DNA of 41,015 nucleotides from VFMC01 sp031400715 (GTDB taxonomy: Bacteria > Actinomycetota > Acidimicrobiia > Acidimicrobiales > Ilumatobacteraceae): positions 1 through 41,015 of the forward strand of contig JANNQK010000167.1 of assembly GCA_031400715.1 (NCBI GenBank). Reading direction: 5' to 3'. The translations under genes were made by a program, and so were the position numbers. This document shows, piece by piece, positions 1 to 7,973 of the stretch; position 1 is the stretch's first letter; each line of letters starts with the position of its first letter. Below the pieces are notes generated by a model that ran no database searches, was not told where the DNA came from, and worked only from the letters and a program-made list of their open reading frames with translations.

Positions 1-172
1 GTCGCCGTGAAATCGCTCACCGATCGGAACCTCGATCAGGATGTCGGGGCCGTGCTTCGCGAGGCCACGGCGCTCGACAAACTCAAGCATCGCGCCATCA
101 TCGGGCTGCGGGATTGCGGTTACGCCGACGCCGCGAGCAAGCGGCGGCCATACCTCGTGATGGAATATTGGC
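1..172 (+). pseudogene. Ser/Thr protein kinase fragment (internal piece, both ends missing)
   Basis: Frame 1 reads from the window edge as kinase subdomains II to V. It opens with a VAVK motif whose Lys would be the invariant ATP-binding lysine, followed by an LREATAL segment whose Glu fits the alpha-C glutamate, then LKHRAIIGLRDCGY, and finally RPYLVMEYW, the beta-5/hinge signature. The Gly-rich loop would lie upstream of the window. The catalytic HRD loop and the DFG motif are absent, because kinase similarity stops at about 172 and the opposite strand becomes an FAD oxidoreductase. It therefore cannot encode a working kinase. Rearrangement, partial insertion and assembly chimera are all possible. 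The kinase identification rests on motif order alone. Confidence 0.6.
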
Positions 173-716
173 GCTGGCTGAGACCGGTGACCCAGGTCTC
201 GAGGTACACCTCGGCGCCACGGTTGCGGGCGCAGATCGAGTAGGCGTGGGTGACGCCGTACGGGTCGACCGAGCCCTCGTCCTCGTCGTACAGGGCACCG
301 ACGAAGTACTTCTCCTCGAGGAGCGGGTTGAGCTCCTTGGCCTCGGCGGTGGAGATGATCTCCATGTGCATGCCCAGGTAGCGTCCTCGCGCCTGCGCCA
401 TGCGCAACCAGTCGAGCCGTTCGGGCGTGTCGGCCAGCTGGATGCCACCGGGGAGGTGGATGCCGCAGTTCTGACCGCTCTCGGCCTCGATCTCCTTGTA
501 CAGGTTCACCGTGTACTGCTGCAGACGAGCGACGTTGGGATCGCCGTTCAGTGTGTGCATGCCTCCGGCGGCATGCCACGTGGAGCCTGCGGTGAGCTGC
601 TTGCGCTCGAGCAGCACCACATCGGTCCAGCCGGCCTTGGTGAGGTGGTACAGCACGCTGGCGCCGACGACGCCGCCGCCGATGACCACGACCTGTGCCG
701 AAGACTTCATTGCCAT
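120..716 (-). CDS. FAD-dependent oxidoreductase, dimethylglycine/sarcosine dehydrogenase type (N-terminal fragment)
   Basis: The protein begins MAMKSSAQVVVIGGGVVGAS, a DAO-family FAD-binding Rossmann motif (GGGVVGAS). It continues with LLERKQLTAGSTWHAAGG, the region that carries the covalent or tight FAD contact in sarcosine and dimethylglycine dehydrogenases. The start at 716 is supported by AAGGGG about nine bases upstream. Similarity runs to about residue 180 (ETWVTGLSQR) and then dissolves into about 18 unrelated residues before a TAA at 120. Family members usually have 400 to over 800 residues, so more than half of the enzyme is missing. The neighbouring MttB-family gene on the same strand suggests a role in N-methylated amine (betaine/dimethylglycine) demethylation, which is an inference. 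Confidence 0.75.
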   Translation of the reverse strand: MAMKSSAQVVVIGGGVVGASVLYHLTKAGWTDVVLLERKQLTAGSTWHAAGGMHTLNGDPNVARLQQYTVNLYKEIEAESGQNCGIHLPGGIQLADTPERLDWLRMAQARGRYLGMHMEIISTAEAKELNPLLEEKYFVGALYDEDEGSVDPYGVTHAYSICARNRGAEVYLETWVTGLSQRQYSITRYGRRLLAASA

Positions 717-750
717 TGCTCGAAACCCCTTGAACTCGTGAACGACTCAG

Positions 751-786
751 AACTCGCTGAACTGGATGAACTCGCTGAACTGGATG
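751..786. repeat. 18-bp perfect tandem duplication in the MttB-oxidoreductase spacer
   Basis: Two identical adjacent copies of AACTCGCTGAACTGGATG occupy 751-768 and 769-786. A degenerate partial copy precedes them near 732-750. They sit in the 88-bp spacer between the MttB-family stop codon and the oxidoreductase start. No gene is seen in the spacer. Slippage expansion is the simplest explanation. Confidence 0.85.
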
Positions 787-804
787 TGCTGGGGTCGGAC
801 GCGA

Positions 805-2394
805 TCAGAAATCGGTCGCGACGCCACCTTCAGCGACTCGGCGGTCGACGAAGGCACGCAGCTCGGCCTTCACCTCCGGGTCCATCGCCGGCGCCTCGTA
901 GGCGCTGAGGAAACGGTCGACGAGGCCGTGCGAACGTTGGTCGGCCGTCGGGCGACCCGCTTCGTCCCAGGTCTCGTAGTTGCGCCAGTCCGACAGGAAC
1001 GGGCGGTAGAAGGCGTCGCGAAAGCGCGACTGGGTGTGGGCGGTGCCGAAGAAGTGACCACCCGGGCCGACCTCTTCGATGGTGTCGATCGGGATCGAGT
1101 CGGCGTCGACCGACACGGGCTCGAGCATCTTGGCCACCATCTGCAGCAGGTCGGCGTCCATCAGCATCTTGTCCATGCTGGCGTGCAGACCACCCTCCAT
1201 CCATCCGGCGCCGTGCATCAGGAAGTTCACGCCGCCCATCACCGCGCCCCACAGCGAGAACACGCTCTCGTATGCCGCTTGCGCATCGAGAGTGTTGGCG
1301 GCGCACACATTGCTGCTGCGGTAGGGCACGCCGTAACGACGGCACAGCTGACCGCTGATCATCGCGGTTCTCACGTACTCGGGGGTGCCGAACGCAGGTG
1401 CCCCCGACTGCATGTCGACGTTGCTGGTGAAGCCGCCGTACATCACCGGTGCGCCGGGGTTGACGAGTTGGATGAAGGCGATGCCGGCGAGGGCCTCGGC
1501 GTTCTGCTGGGCGAGTGCGCCGCCCAGGGTGATCGGGGCCATGGCTCCGGCGAGCGTGAACGGCGTGACCACCACCGGCTGGTTGTGGCGGGCGAACTCG
1601 ATCATGCCCTGGGCCATCGGGACGTCGAGGCGCAGGGGGGAGTTGGTGTTGACCACCGTGATCACCGACGGCTCACGGTCGATCGTGGCCATGTCGACGC
1701 CGCGGGCGATGCGCACCATCTCGATGCAGTCGATGTTGCGTTGCCGGCCGAGGCTGTAGCAGTGCAGACCCTTGTCGGTCATCGTGAGGATGTCGTACGA
1801 CGCCTCGAGGTGGCGGATGGAGGAGTGGATGTCGACCGGCTCGACCGGGTACCCGGGGACGAAGTGGATGACGTCGAGCATCTGCGCCAGCTTGAGCAGG
1901 TCCTGAAACCCCTCGCGGTCGCCGATCCGGCGCACGCCGTTGCGGTCGACGTAGTTCGGAGCGCTGGCGACGGTTCCGAACGCCATCCATCGTCCGCCGA
2001 CGCGGATGCTGCGAGCAGGGTTCCAGCTGTGCACCGTGAACTCCGACGGCGCCGTGGTGATCGCGGTCTCGATCAGCTCACGGGGGAAGCGGACACGATG
2101 ATTCGACTCGTCGACGTTCGCGCCGGCCTCGCGCATGATGCTGCGCGACTCGGGGCACAGGAACTCCATGCCGATCCGCTCGAGGATGACCAGCGATGCC
2201 TCGTGGATCGACTCGACCTCGTCGGCCGACAGCACCTCGGTGTGGTTGAGGCGCATGTACGGCTGCTGGTACGGCAACTGCTCGGGAAGGCGGTTGCGCA
2301 TGCCTTCGTTGCGCTCGCGACCGCGGCGCCTGGTACCGGCGCCGCCCTCCGGTCCGACGGTGTCGTGCGTGGTCTCGGTCACGACGAGCGACAT
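805..2394 (-). CDS. trimethylamine methyltransferase (MttB) family protein, copy 1
   Basis: A 529-residue member of the MttB/COG5598 corrinoid-methyltransferase superfamily. Visible family blocks include SADEVESIHEASL near the N-terminus, VNTNSPLRLDVPMAQG, TPFTLAGAMAPITLGGAL, APVMYGGFTSNVDM and the C-terminal EVGPGGHFFGTAHT. There is no in-frame amber codon, so this is a non-pyrrolysine member. Known members of that class demethylate quaternary amines such as glycine betaine, proline betaine or carnitine; the substrate here cannot be read. The start at 2394 is chosen because it forms a TAATG overlap with the upstream membrane-protein gene; an alternative ATG lies at 2301. The downstream FAD oxidoreductase fragment fits methylamine metabolism. 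No corrinoid-binding protein gene is present in the window. A paralogue lies at 36239-37765. Confidence 0.85.
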   Translation of the reverse strand: MSLVVTETTHDTVGPEGGAGTRRRGRERNEGMRNRLPEQLPYQQPYMRLNHTEVLSADEVESIHEASLVILERIGMEFLCPESRSIMREAGANVDESNHRVRFPRELIETAITTAPSEFTVHSWNPARSIRVGGRWMAFGTVASAPNYVDRNGVRRIGDREGFQDLLKLAQMLDVIHFVPGYPVEPVDIHSSIRHLEASYDILTMTDKGLHCYSLGRQRNIDCIEMVRIARGVDMATIDREPSVITVVNTNSPLRLDVPMAQGMIEFARHNQPVVVTPFTLAGAMAPITLGGALAQQNAEALAGIAFIQLVNPGAPVMYGGFTSNVDMQSGAPAFGTPEYVRTAMISGQLCRRYGVPYRSSNVCAANTLDAQAAYESVFSLWGAVMGGVNFLMHGAGWMEGGLHASMDKMLMDADLLQMVAKMLEPVSVDADSIPIDTIEEVGPGGHFFGTAHTQSRFRDAFYRPFLSDWRNYETWDEAGRPTADQRSHGLVDRFLSAYEAPAMDPEVKAELRAFVDRRVAEGGVATDF

Positions 2395-3536
2395 TACACC
2401 TGCGATGGGATTCCTTGTACGATCGTCCTGGGATTGAGCTCCGCGTCCGACCGATCCAGCGGTGCTCGATCGAACAGTGGGATCGACGGGCGCAGAACAG
2501 TGCGACGGGCCAGCTCCAGCGCACCAAGACAGGCCACCAGCCGCATCGATGCTCGGAGGTCGGGGGCGTCGAACCACCACGGAGGGAAGATCAGCACCGA
2601 AGCGGCGAGCGTCGCCCACGGCACTCGCGACCGCGACTCGATCACGTCCCACACGAACGCTCCGAGGACGAGCGCGACGGTGTAGTACGGCCACGTTCCC
2701 GCTTCGAGGAGCAGCCGCACGGCCACCCCGACGAGCAGCGCGCATGAGGGCCGCCGGCGCACCACGGTCCACGCCACGGCTGCCGTGCCGAGCGTGAGCT
2801 GAGCGATGCGGACCGCCGGGGGTACCTCGCCGAGCGCCTGCCGGGTGAACAGGTGCAGGATCGAATCGGGCGCGACCAGCACGATCGGCCGCATGCCGTC
2901 GAGGGTGTCGGTGGTGGCGAGGATGAACGGTGCCCAGAACAGCGCGCCGATCGTGCAGCACATGGCCGGGGGGCGCAACCGCTTGTGCCAAGGGCCGGAC
3001 GCACCGAGCAACAACGGCACGAACAGGATCGCCCACGGTTTGATCGCGAGCGACAGGCCGAGCAGCAGCACGGGCATGTCGCGCCGGTTCCGCCGCAGAC
3101 ACTCGAGTGAGACGATCGTGGCCACCAGCACCAGGCCGTCGTCCAGATGGCCCCATGTCGCCAGGCCCCGCCACTGCAGCACCACGATGACCCCGCCCAT
3201 CGCGATCACCGAGAGCGGGCGTCCGAGGGCGGCACCCCATCGGGCGATCACGCCCACGGCCACCAGCCCGAGAGCCGCCACGACGACCAGGAACCCGCCA
3301 TGCCCGAGCAGATCGACGAGGCCGTATCCGAGCAGCGACACAGGTCCCGACTGGATGTTGGGCATCCATCGGTAGACGTACAGCCCGTCGCGGGCCGTGA
3401 GGTTCTCCCACGCCTGCACGAAGAAGGTGTAGTCACCCCGCGAGGCATCTGCCCACACGGTCGCCGACAGCATCGAGACGACGACGAGCATCACCGCGAC
3501 CGCCCACGCAGAACGACTCCTCCTCGGCTCGGTCAC
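2394..3536 (-). CDS. polytopic membrane protein, probable glycosyltransferase 87/DUF2029-like
   Basis: About 380 residues with many hydrophobic segments. An N-terminal transmembrane helix (AWAVAVMLVVVSMLSATVW) is followed by a short loop with DYTFFVQAWENL and then alternating helices. The acidic loop after helix 1 and the motif GLSLAIKPWAILFVPLLLG resemble polyprenyl-phosphate-sugar-dependent GT-C enzymes (DUF2029/GT87, mannosyltransferase-like), but no catalytic residue is certain. The open frame extends upstream into the cyclase gene. I place the start at GTG 3536, with GTG 3548 also possible. Its stop overlaps the MttB start as TAATG, implying translational coupling. A functional link between a membrane glycosyltransferase and an MttB protein is unexplained. 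Confidence 0.6.
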   Translation of the reverse strand: MTEPRRSRSAWAVAVMLVVVSMLSATVWADASRGDYTFFVQAWENLTARDGLYVYRWMPNIQSGPVSLLGYGLVDLLGHGGFLVVVAALGLVAVGVIARWGAALGRPLSVIAMGGVIVVLQWRGLATWGHLDDGLVLVATIVSLECLRRNRRDMPVLLLGLSLAIKPWAILFVPLLLGASGPWHKRLRPPAMCCTIGALFWAPFILATTDTLDGMRPIVLVAPDSILHLFTRQALGEVPPAVRIAQLTLGTAAVAWTVVRRRPSCALLVGVAVRLLLEAGTWPYYTVALVLGAFVWDVIESRSRVPWATLAASVLIFPPWWFDAPDLRASMRLVACLGALELARRTVLRPSIPLFDRAPLDRSDAELNPRTIVQGIPSQV

Positions 3537-3630
3537 CTCGCATTGCACGACAACAGGTATCGGCCGATCGCCCACGCCACTTGAAGACCCCGGCTCGAAC
3601 GGCTCAGCACTCGCACCGTCTGGCCGGAGC

Positions 3631-6600
3631 TCAGCCTCCGACGAACGGAGCGGTCGCCGTGAGATCGTCGATCTGAGCGACCACGCCGCGCATGCCGAGT
3701 GCCTCGGCGTCGGCGCGGGCCGCCGTGAGCAACGGTCGAGCGCCATCGATGTCGCCGCGCCGGGCGAGGGCCCGACCCCACCACTGCTTGGTGCGGGCGA
3801 CGAGCGGTGGAGCCCGCAGCGCCTCCTCCTGGGCCAAGGCCGCAGCGAACAGGCGGTCGGCCTCGGCGTGATCGTTGTCGACCGACGCCAGGCCTGCCAG
3901 CAGGCGATCGATCGAACACATCACGTGGGTGCCCGATGCAATGTGGGCCATCTGACCACCGTAGGGGCCGAGCAGCCTGCGCAGCACCGCAGCGTGCGCC
4001 GCGACCTCGACGGTCACCACTGCCCATGCGAGGTCGCCGAGCACCAGCACCGTCAACCAGCCCCGACCGACCGAGGCGAAGTCGTCGGGCGCGAGCTCGT
4101 CGAGCAGCGCCATGACGTGGTCGATGTGACCTGCCTCGGCCGCGTCGGAGACCAAGACAGCGCGAGCTGCGGGGAAGTCGGCCATCGCGTCGGCCATCGC
4201 CAGCGACAGTTGGTACACCGACTCGGCCTCGCCGGTCTCGCGGCCCATCCAGGTCCGTTGGGTGTGGCATCCGAGCGCGAAGTTCATGTCGTGTCCGCCG
4301 AGCCGCGCCACCTCAGCGACGGCGGCCTCGGCGTCCGCCCAGTTCCCATCGAGCATGTCGCGCATCGCGACCAGCTGGAACAGATGCGAGTTGAACATCC
4401 ACGATGTGCGCCGCACCTGTTCATGGCCGAGGGCGGTCCCGAGTCCTCGGTCGAACCCGTCGCGGTCACCGAGGGTCAACGCCACCTGGCTTCGGATCGA
4501 GTCCATGAAGAAGCCGTACGAACTGACGGACGACGGACCGAATCGCTCCCACACCTCCCGGGCACGCTCCGGCGACGACATGTGCATCAGACCGTGAACC
4601 AAGTCGAAGGCGACCGCGGCCGCATCGGCTTCGGATGGTTCGAGGTGGTGGACGATCTCGTCGACCCGTTCGAGGTGCTCCGCGGCCGTCAGTCGAGAGC
4701 CGATCACCTCGTTCGAGAGCAGGAAAGCCTCGGCGCGCCAACGCGCCACCAGTGACGTGTCCGAGATGTGAACGAGCCCGGTCCGGAGGAACTCGCCCCG
4801 CTCGTCGCCGGCATCCGACGTTGCCGACATTCCGGCCGCGCACAGGGCTCGTGCCATTCGAGTCTGGTCGCCCAGAGCCAGCGCCGCTTCGAACGCCACC
4901 CGCGCCGCATCCAGTGACTCCTGGAGGTTGACCCGGACGGACGCCTCAGCCCGCGCCGCGAGCAGGTCGCAACGCAAAGCGGGATCGTCGTCGAGGGCCA
5001 GGTCGAGCAGCTCGAGCCCCCGCTCGACCAGCTCGCCCGACCGTCCGTCGAACGCGGCGTAGGCCGTCTCGGCGGCGCGCAGGTACCAGGCAGGCGCGGT
5101 GGGCGACTGGGCTTCACCGTGGTGATACGCCAGCTCCTCGAGATGCCGGTCGATCGACAGCGCCCAACGCTGCTCGAGCACGGTGACGATGTCGCGGTGC
5201 ATCCTGCGTCGTCGCGCCGTGGAGAGCTCGTCGAGCAACACGTCGCGAATGACCGCGTGCCGGAACTCGTAGGCGCGGCCGGTGTCGATGACGATGCCTG
5301 CCGCAACGGCATGCTCGATGTCGTCGAGCGCGTCGCGTCCCAACACCGCCTCGACGAGGTCGGCCTCGAAGCCGCGCCCGAACACGGCGCCGACTCGCAG
5401 CGCCTGCGTGGCACCGTCGCCCAGGCGGGTGAGCCGACGTCCGATCACCTCGCGCAGGCCCTCCGGCAGCGCCGTCGCAATCGCCCGGGAGCCCGCGACC
5501 CAGCGATCGTTCTCCTGCGCGATAGCGCCCGTCTCGGCCAGGTGGCGCAGCACCTCACCGACGAACAGCGGGTTGCCCGACGTCTGGGCGTAGACCGCGT
5601 CGGCCAGCTCCTTCCCTGCCGGATCGAGCTCGTGACCTGCAGCCGCTTCCAAGAAGTCCGACACACCGGTCTCGTCGAGGCCGTCGAGCGCCACCCGGCG
5701 CACGCCGTCGACGCGACGCAGATCGGCCAGGGCGGCACTGAGTGGATGCACCCGGTCGAGGTCTGTGTCGCGATAGGTGCCGATGATCGTCACGTTCGGG
5801 ATCGCTCGCCCGATCACCTGGCGGGCGACGATGAGCGATGCCTGATCGATCCAGTGGATGTCGTCGAGCGCCACCACGACCGGTGCTGCAGTCCTCAGCA
5901 CGGCGCCGATCGCATCGCACAGCACAGCGGTCCGTGAGGCCGTGTCGAGCTCGACCCTGGCGGCAGCATCGCCGGTCCTGCGGCGCAACTCCGGCACGAG
6001 TGCCGACAGCTCCTGGACGTGTTCGGGCGCCATGGCGTCAATGTCGTCGGCCGACAGCGCCGCCACCAGGGGAGCGAGGGCCTCCATCCACGGACGGAAG
6101 CCGACCGCCAGATCCTCGTCGCACCGCCCGAGCAACACCGTGGCGCCGGCGTCGTACATTCGTTGGGTGAGCTCGCTGACGAGGCGCGTCTTGCCGATGC
6201 CGGGTTCGCCGGCCACGAGCAACCCCCGCCACTCCTCGGCCTTCCACGTGTCGAGCAGCTCGCCGACCATGGCAGATCGGCCGGCGAACGGGCCGCGCCG
6301 TGCCACTGCGAGAGGTTCGGGGAACGCGATGGTTGCAGAGTCCGACGCCGGACCGACCGCCGGTCGATCCCAGCCGACACGCACCACCTGCACGGGCGCG
6401 CTGATCCCCTTCAACGAGTACTCGCCCAGCGACGTCATCTCGTGGTCGCTGCGGCTGCCCACCATCACCCTGACCACGTCGGTCGCGAGGATCTCGTCGG
6501 GTTGGGCCGCGCTGCACAGCCGCGCCGCTTCCACCACGGGCATGCCGTTCCAATCATCGACGCCATCGTCGGTGCTGGCCGACACGTCGCCGATCGACAC

Positions 6601-6888
6601 GCCGACCCGCAACCGGGCGGGCTCAGCCGGATGCGCCCACCCGTGCGCCACCGACGCCTGTTGCATCGCGACGGCGGCTTCGAGTGCGGCACCCGCCGAC
6701 GTGAACACCGCCATCACGCCGTCACCGAGCGACTTCACGACGCTGCCGTTGGCGTCGACGACAGCGTCGCCGACGCGGCGCAGCAGATCGCCGAACCACG
6801 CATCGGCCTGGGTGTCGCCCAGGCGATCGCGCACCTCGGTCGACGACACGACGTCGCAGAACACCACCGCCATCGTCGACGTCGTCAT
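3631..6888 (-). CDS. class III adenylate/guanylate cyclase fused to an AAA ATPase regulator
   Basis: A 1085-residue multidomain signalling protein. Residues about 1-170 form a class III cyclase homology domain with metal-binding aspartates D12 (VVFCDVVSSTEV) and D56 (KSLGDGVMAVF), so catalysis is plausible. An AAA/STAND-type ATPase follows, with Walker A GEPGIGKT at 227-234 and Walker B VVVALDDIHWID further on. The long alpha-helical C-terminal half looks TPR-like and is Ala/Leu/Glu-rich. No LuxR-type helix-turn-helix is seen at the C-terminus, unlike many relatives. The ATG at 6888 has a G-rich stretch upstream. It lies upstream of the membrane protein and MttB genes on the same strand with a 95-bp gap. 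The input signal and the nucleotide specificity cannot be read from the sequence. Confidence 0.85.
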   Translation of the reverse strand: MTTSTMAVVFCDVVSSTEVRDRLGDTQADAWFGDLLRRVGDAVVDANGSVVKSLGDGVMAVFTSAGAALEAAVAMQQASVAHGWAHPAEPARLRVGVSIGDVSASTDDGVDDWNGMPVVEAARLCSAAQPDEILATDVVRVMVGSRSDHEMTSLGEYSLKGISAPVQVVRVGWDRPAVGPASDSATIAFPEPLAVARRGPFAGRSAMVGELLDTWKAEEWRGLLVAGEPGIGKTRLVSELTQRMYDAGATVLLGRCDEDLAVGFRPWMEALAPLVAALSADDIDAMAPEHVQELSALVPELRRRTGDAAARVELDTASRTAVLCDAIGAVLRTAAPVVVALDDIHWIDQASLIVARQVIGRAIPNVTIIGTYRDTDLDRVHPLSAALADLRRVDGVRRVALDGLDETGVSDFLEAAAGHELDPAGKELADAVYAQTSGNPLFVGEVLRHLAETGAIAQENDRWVAGSRAIATALPEGLREVIGRRLTRLGDGATQALRVGAVFGRGFEADLVEAVLGRDALDDIEHAVAAGIVIDTGRAYEFRHAVIRDVLLDELSTARRRRMHRDIVTVLEQRWALSIDRHLEELAYHHGEAQSPTAPAWYLRAAETAYAAFDGRSGELVERGLELLDLALDDDPALRCDLLAARAEASVRVNLQESLDAARVAFEAALALGDQTRMARALCAAGMSATSDAGDERGEFLRTGLVHISDTSLVARWRAEAFLLSNEVIGSRLTAAEHLERVDEIVHHLEPSEADAAAVAFDLVHGLMHMSSPERAREVWERFGPSSVSSYGFFMDSIRSQVALTLGDRDGFDRGLGTALGHEQVRRTSWMFNSHLFQLVAMRDMLDGNWADAEAAVAEVARLGGHDMNFALGCHTQRTWMGRETGEAESVYQLSLAMADAMADFPAARAVLVSDAAEAGHIDHVMALLDELAPDDFASVGRGWLTVLVLGDLAWAVVTVEVAAHAAVLRRLLGPYGGQMAHIASGTHVMCSIDRLLAGLASVDNDHAEADRLFAAALAQEEALRAPPLVARTKQWWGRALARRGDIDGARPLLTAARADAEALGMRGVVAQIDDLTATAPFVGG

Positions 6889-7010
6889 CGCACCCCAACC
6901 CTTGAACCGTCAGTCGGCTTTCCCGATGCAGATCCTACGCGATGCCGTCGGGTAGCGGTGCCGATGGCCTCTCCGGAGCAGTTCGCCATCGCCCCGACGA
7001 CGTCAGCACC

Positions 7011-7973
7011 TCACCGGGTGATGACCGTGCCCGCGTTGCCGCGGACGACCGCATCGGCGTCGTCGAGGGAACCGATCACCGCGACACCATCCGTCTGTTC
7101 GACGAACCGACATGCCGCCTCCACCTTCGGGCCCATCGAGCCGGATGCGAACTCGCGAGCCCGAAGCGCAGCGACCGACGAGTGGCGGATCGCGCGCTCT
7201 GCCGGCGTCGACCACCCGTCGTACACCGCGTCGACATCGGTGAGCAGCACCAGGCGTTGCGCCCCGAGCGCGATCGCAAGCACGCACGAAGCGAGGTCCT
7301 TGTCGATCACGGCTTCCACACCCCGGAGGCCGCCGCTGCCATTCGGCACCACCGGCACACCACCCCCTCCGCTGCACACCACGAGCACGCCGGCCTCCAT
7401 CAGCAGTCGGATCGGCGACAGCTCCACGATCGTCAGCGGTTCGGGTGACGCAACGAGGCGTCGCCATCGAGTGCCCTCGCGGCCGATGGCCCAGTCATGA
7501 TGCAACGCGAGGTCGGTCGCCGTCGTTTCGTCGTACACCGGCCCGACCGGCTTCGACGGGTGGTCGAACGCGGAGTCCGACGGGTCGACGACCACGCGAG
7601 TCACCAACGCGACCACGTCTCGGCCGGGCAGAGCGTTGGCGAGCTCTTGCGTGAGCAGGTAGCCGATCATCCCTTCGGTCTCGGCATCGAGCACATCGAG
7701 GGGAACCGCACCACCGGACGATGCGGTTGCCTCCGCGCCCAACGCGAGCACTCCGACCTGTGGTCCGTTCCCGTGGGTGAGCACCATTCGCCACCCCGAC
7801 GCCACCGAGGCGAGCGCCTGTGCCGCCCGACGGGCGTTGCCCGACTGCGTCGCCCAGTCGAGTGGTTCGCCGGGTCTGGCGAGCGCGTTGCCACCCACGG
7901 CCACCACGACGAGTTCGCCCGCGTGGTCCATATCGGGCGACGCGGAGACCTCGTGCGGGCCGTGCGCGCTCAT
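7011..7973 (-). CDS. arcC: carbamate kinase
   Basis: A 320-residue amino-acid-kinase-fold enzyme. It shows ELVVVAVGGNAL at the N-terminus, LTHGNGPQVGVLALGAEA, the lid-region motif DPSDSAFDHPSKPVGPVYDE, SGGGGVPVV, GVEAVIDKDLAS and a conserved C-terminal GPKVEAACRF. These are the carbamate-kinase signatures and distinguish it from acetylglutamate or aspartate kinases. The reaction is the reversible transfer of phosphate between ATP/ADP and carbamate/carbamoyl phosphate. The ATG at 7973 overlaps the stop of the upstream GTPase-like gene by ATGA, so the two are co-translated. No arginine deiminase or ornithine carbamoyltransferase gene accompanies it in the window, so the classical arginine pathway is not indicated here. 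Confidence 0.9.
   Translation of the reverse strand: MSAHGPHEVSASPDMDHAGELVVVAVGGNALARPGEPLDWATQSGNARRAAQALASVASGWRMVLTHGNGPQVGVLALGAEATASSGGAVPLDVLDAETEGMIGYLLTQELANALPGRDVVALVTRVVVDPSDSAFDHPSKPVGPVYDETTATDLALHHDWAIGREGTRWRRLVASPEPLTIVELSPIRLLMEAGVLVVCSGGGGVPVVPNGSGGLRGVEAVIDKDLASCVLAIALGAQRLVLLTDVDAVYDGWSTPAERAIRHSSVAALRAREFASGSMGPKVEAACRFVEQTDGVAVIGSLDDADAVVRGNAGTVITR

Noticed and set aside
805..2394. Pyrrolysine in the MttB-family proteins
   Set aside because: Neither copy has an in-frame TAG; both read through without interruption as sense codons.
766..2685. Long plus-strand open frame opposite the MttB gene
   Set aside because: It is an antisense shadow of high-GC coding DNA, His/Arg/Val-rich with no recognisable domain, while the minus strand encodes a clear MttB protein.
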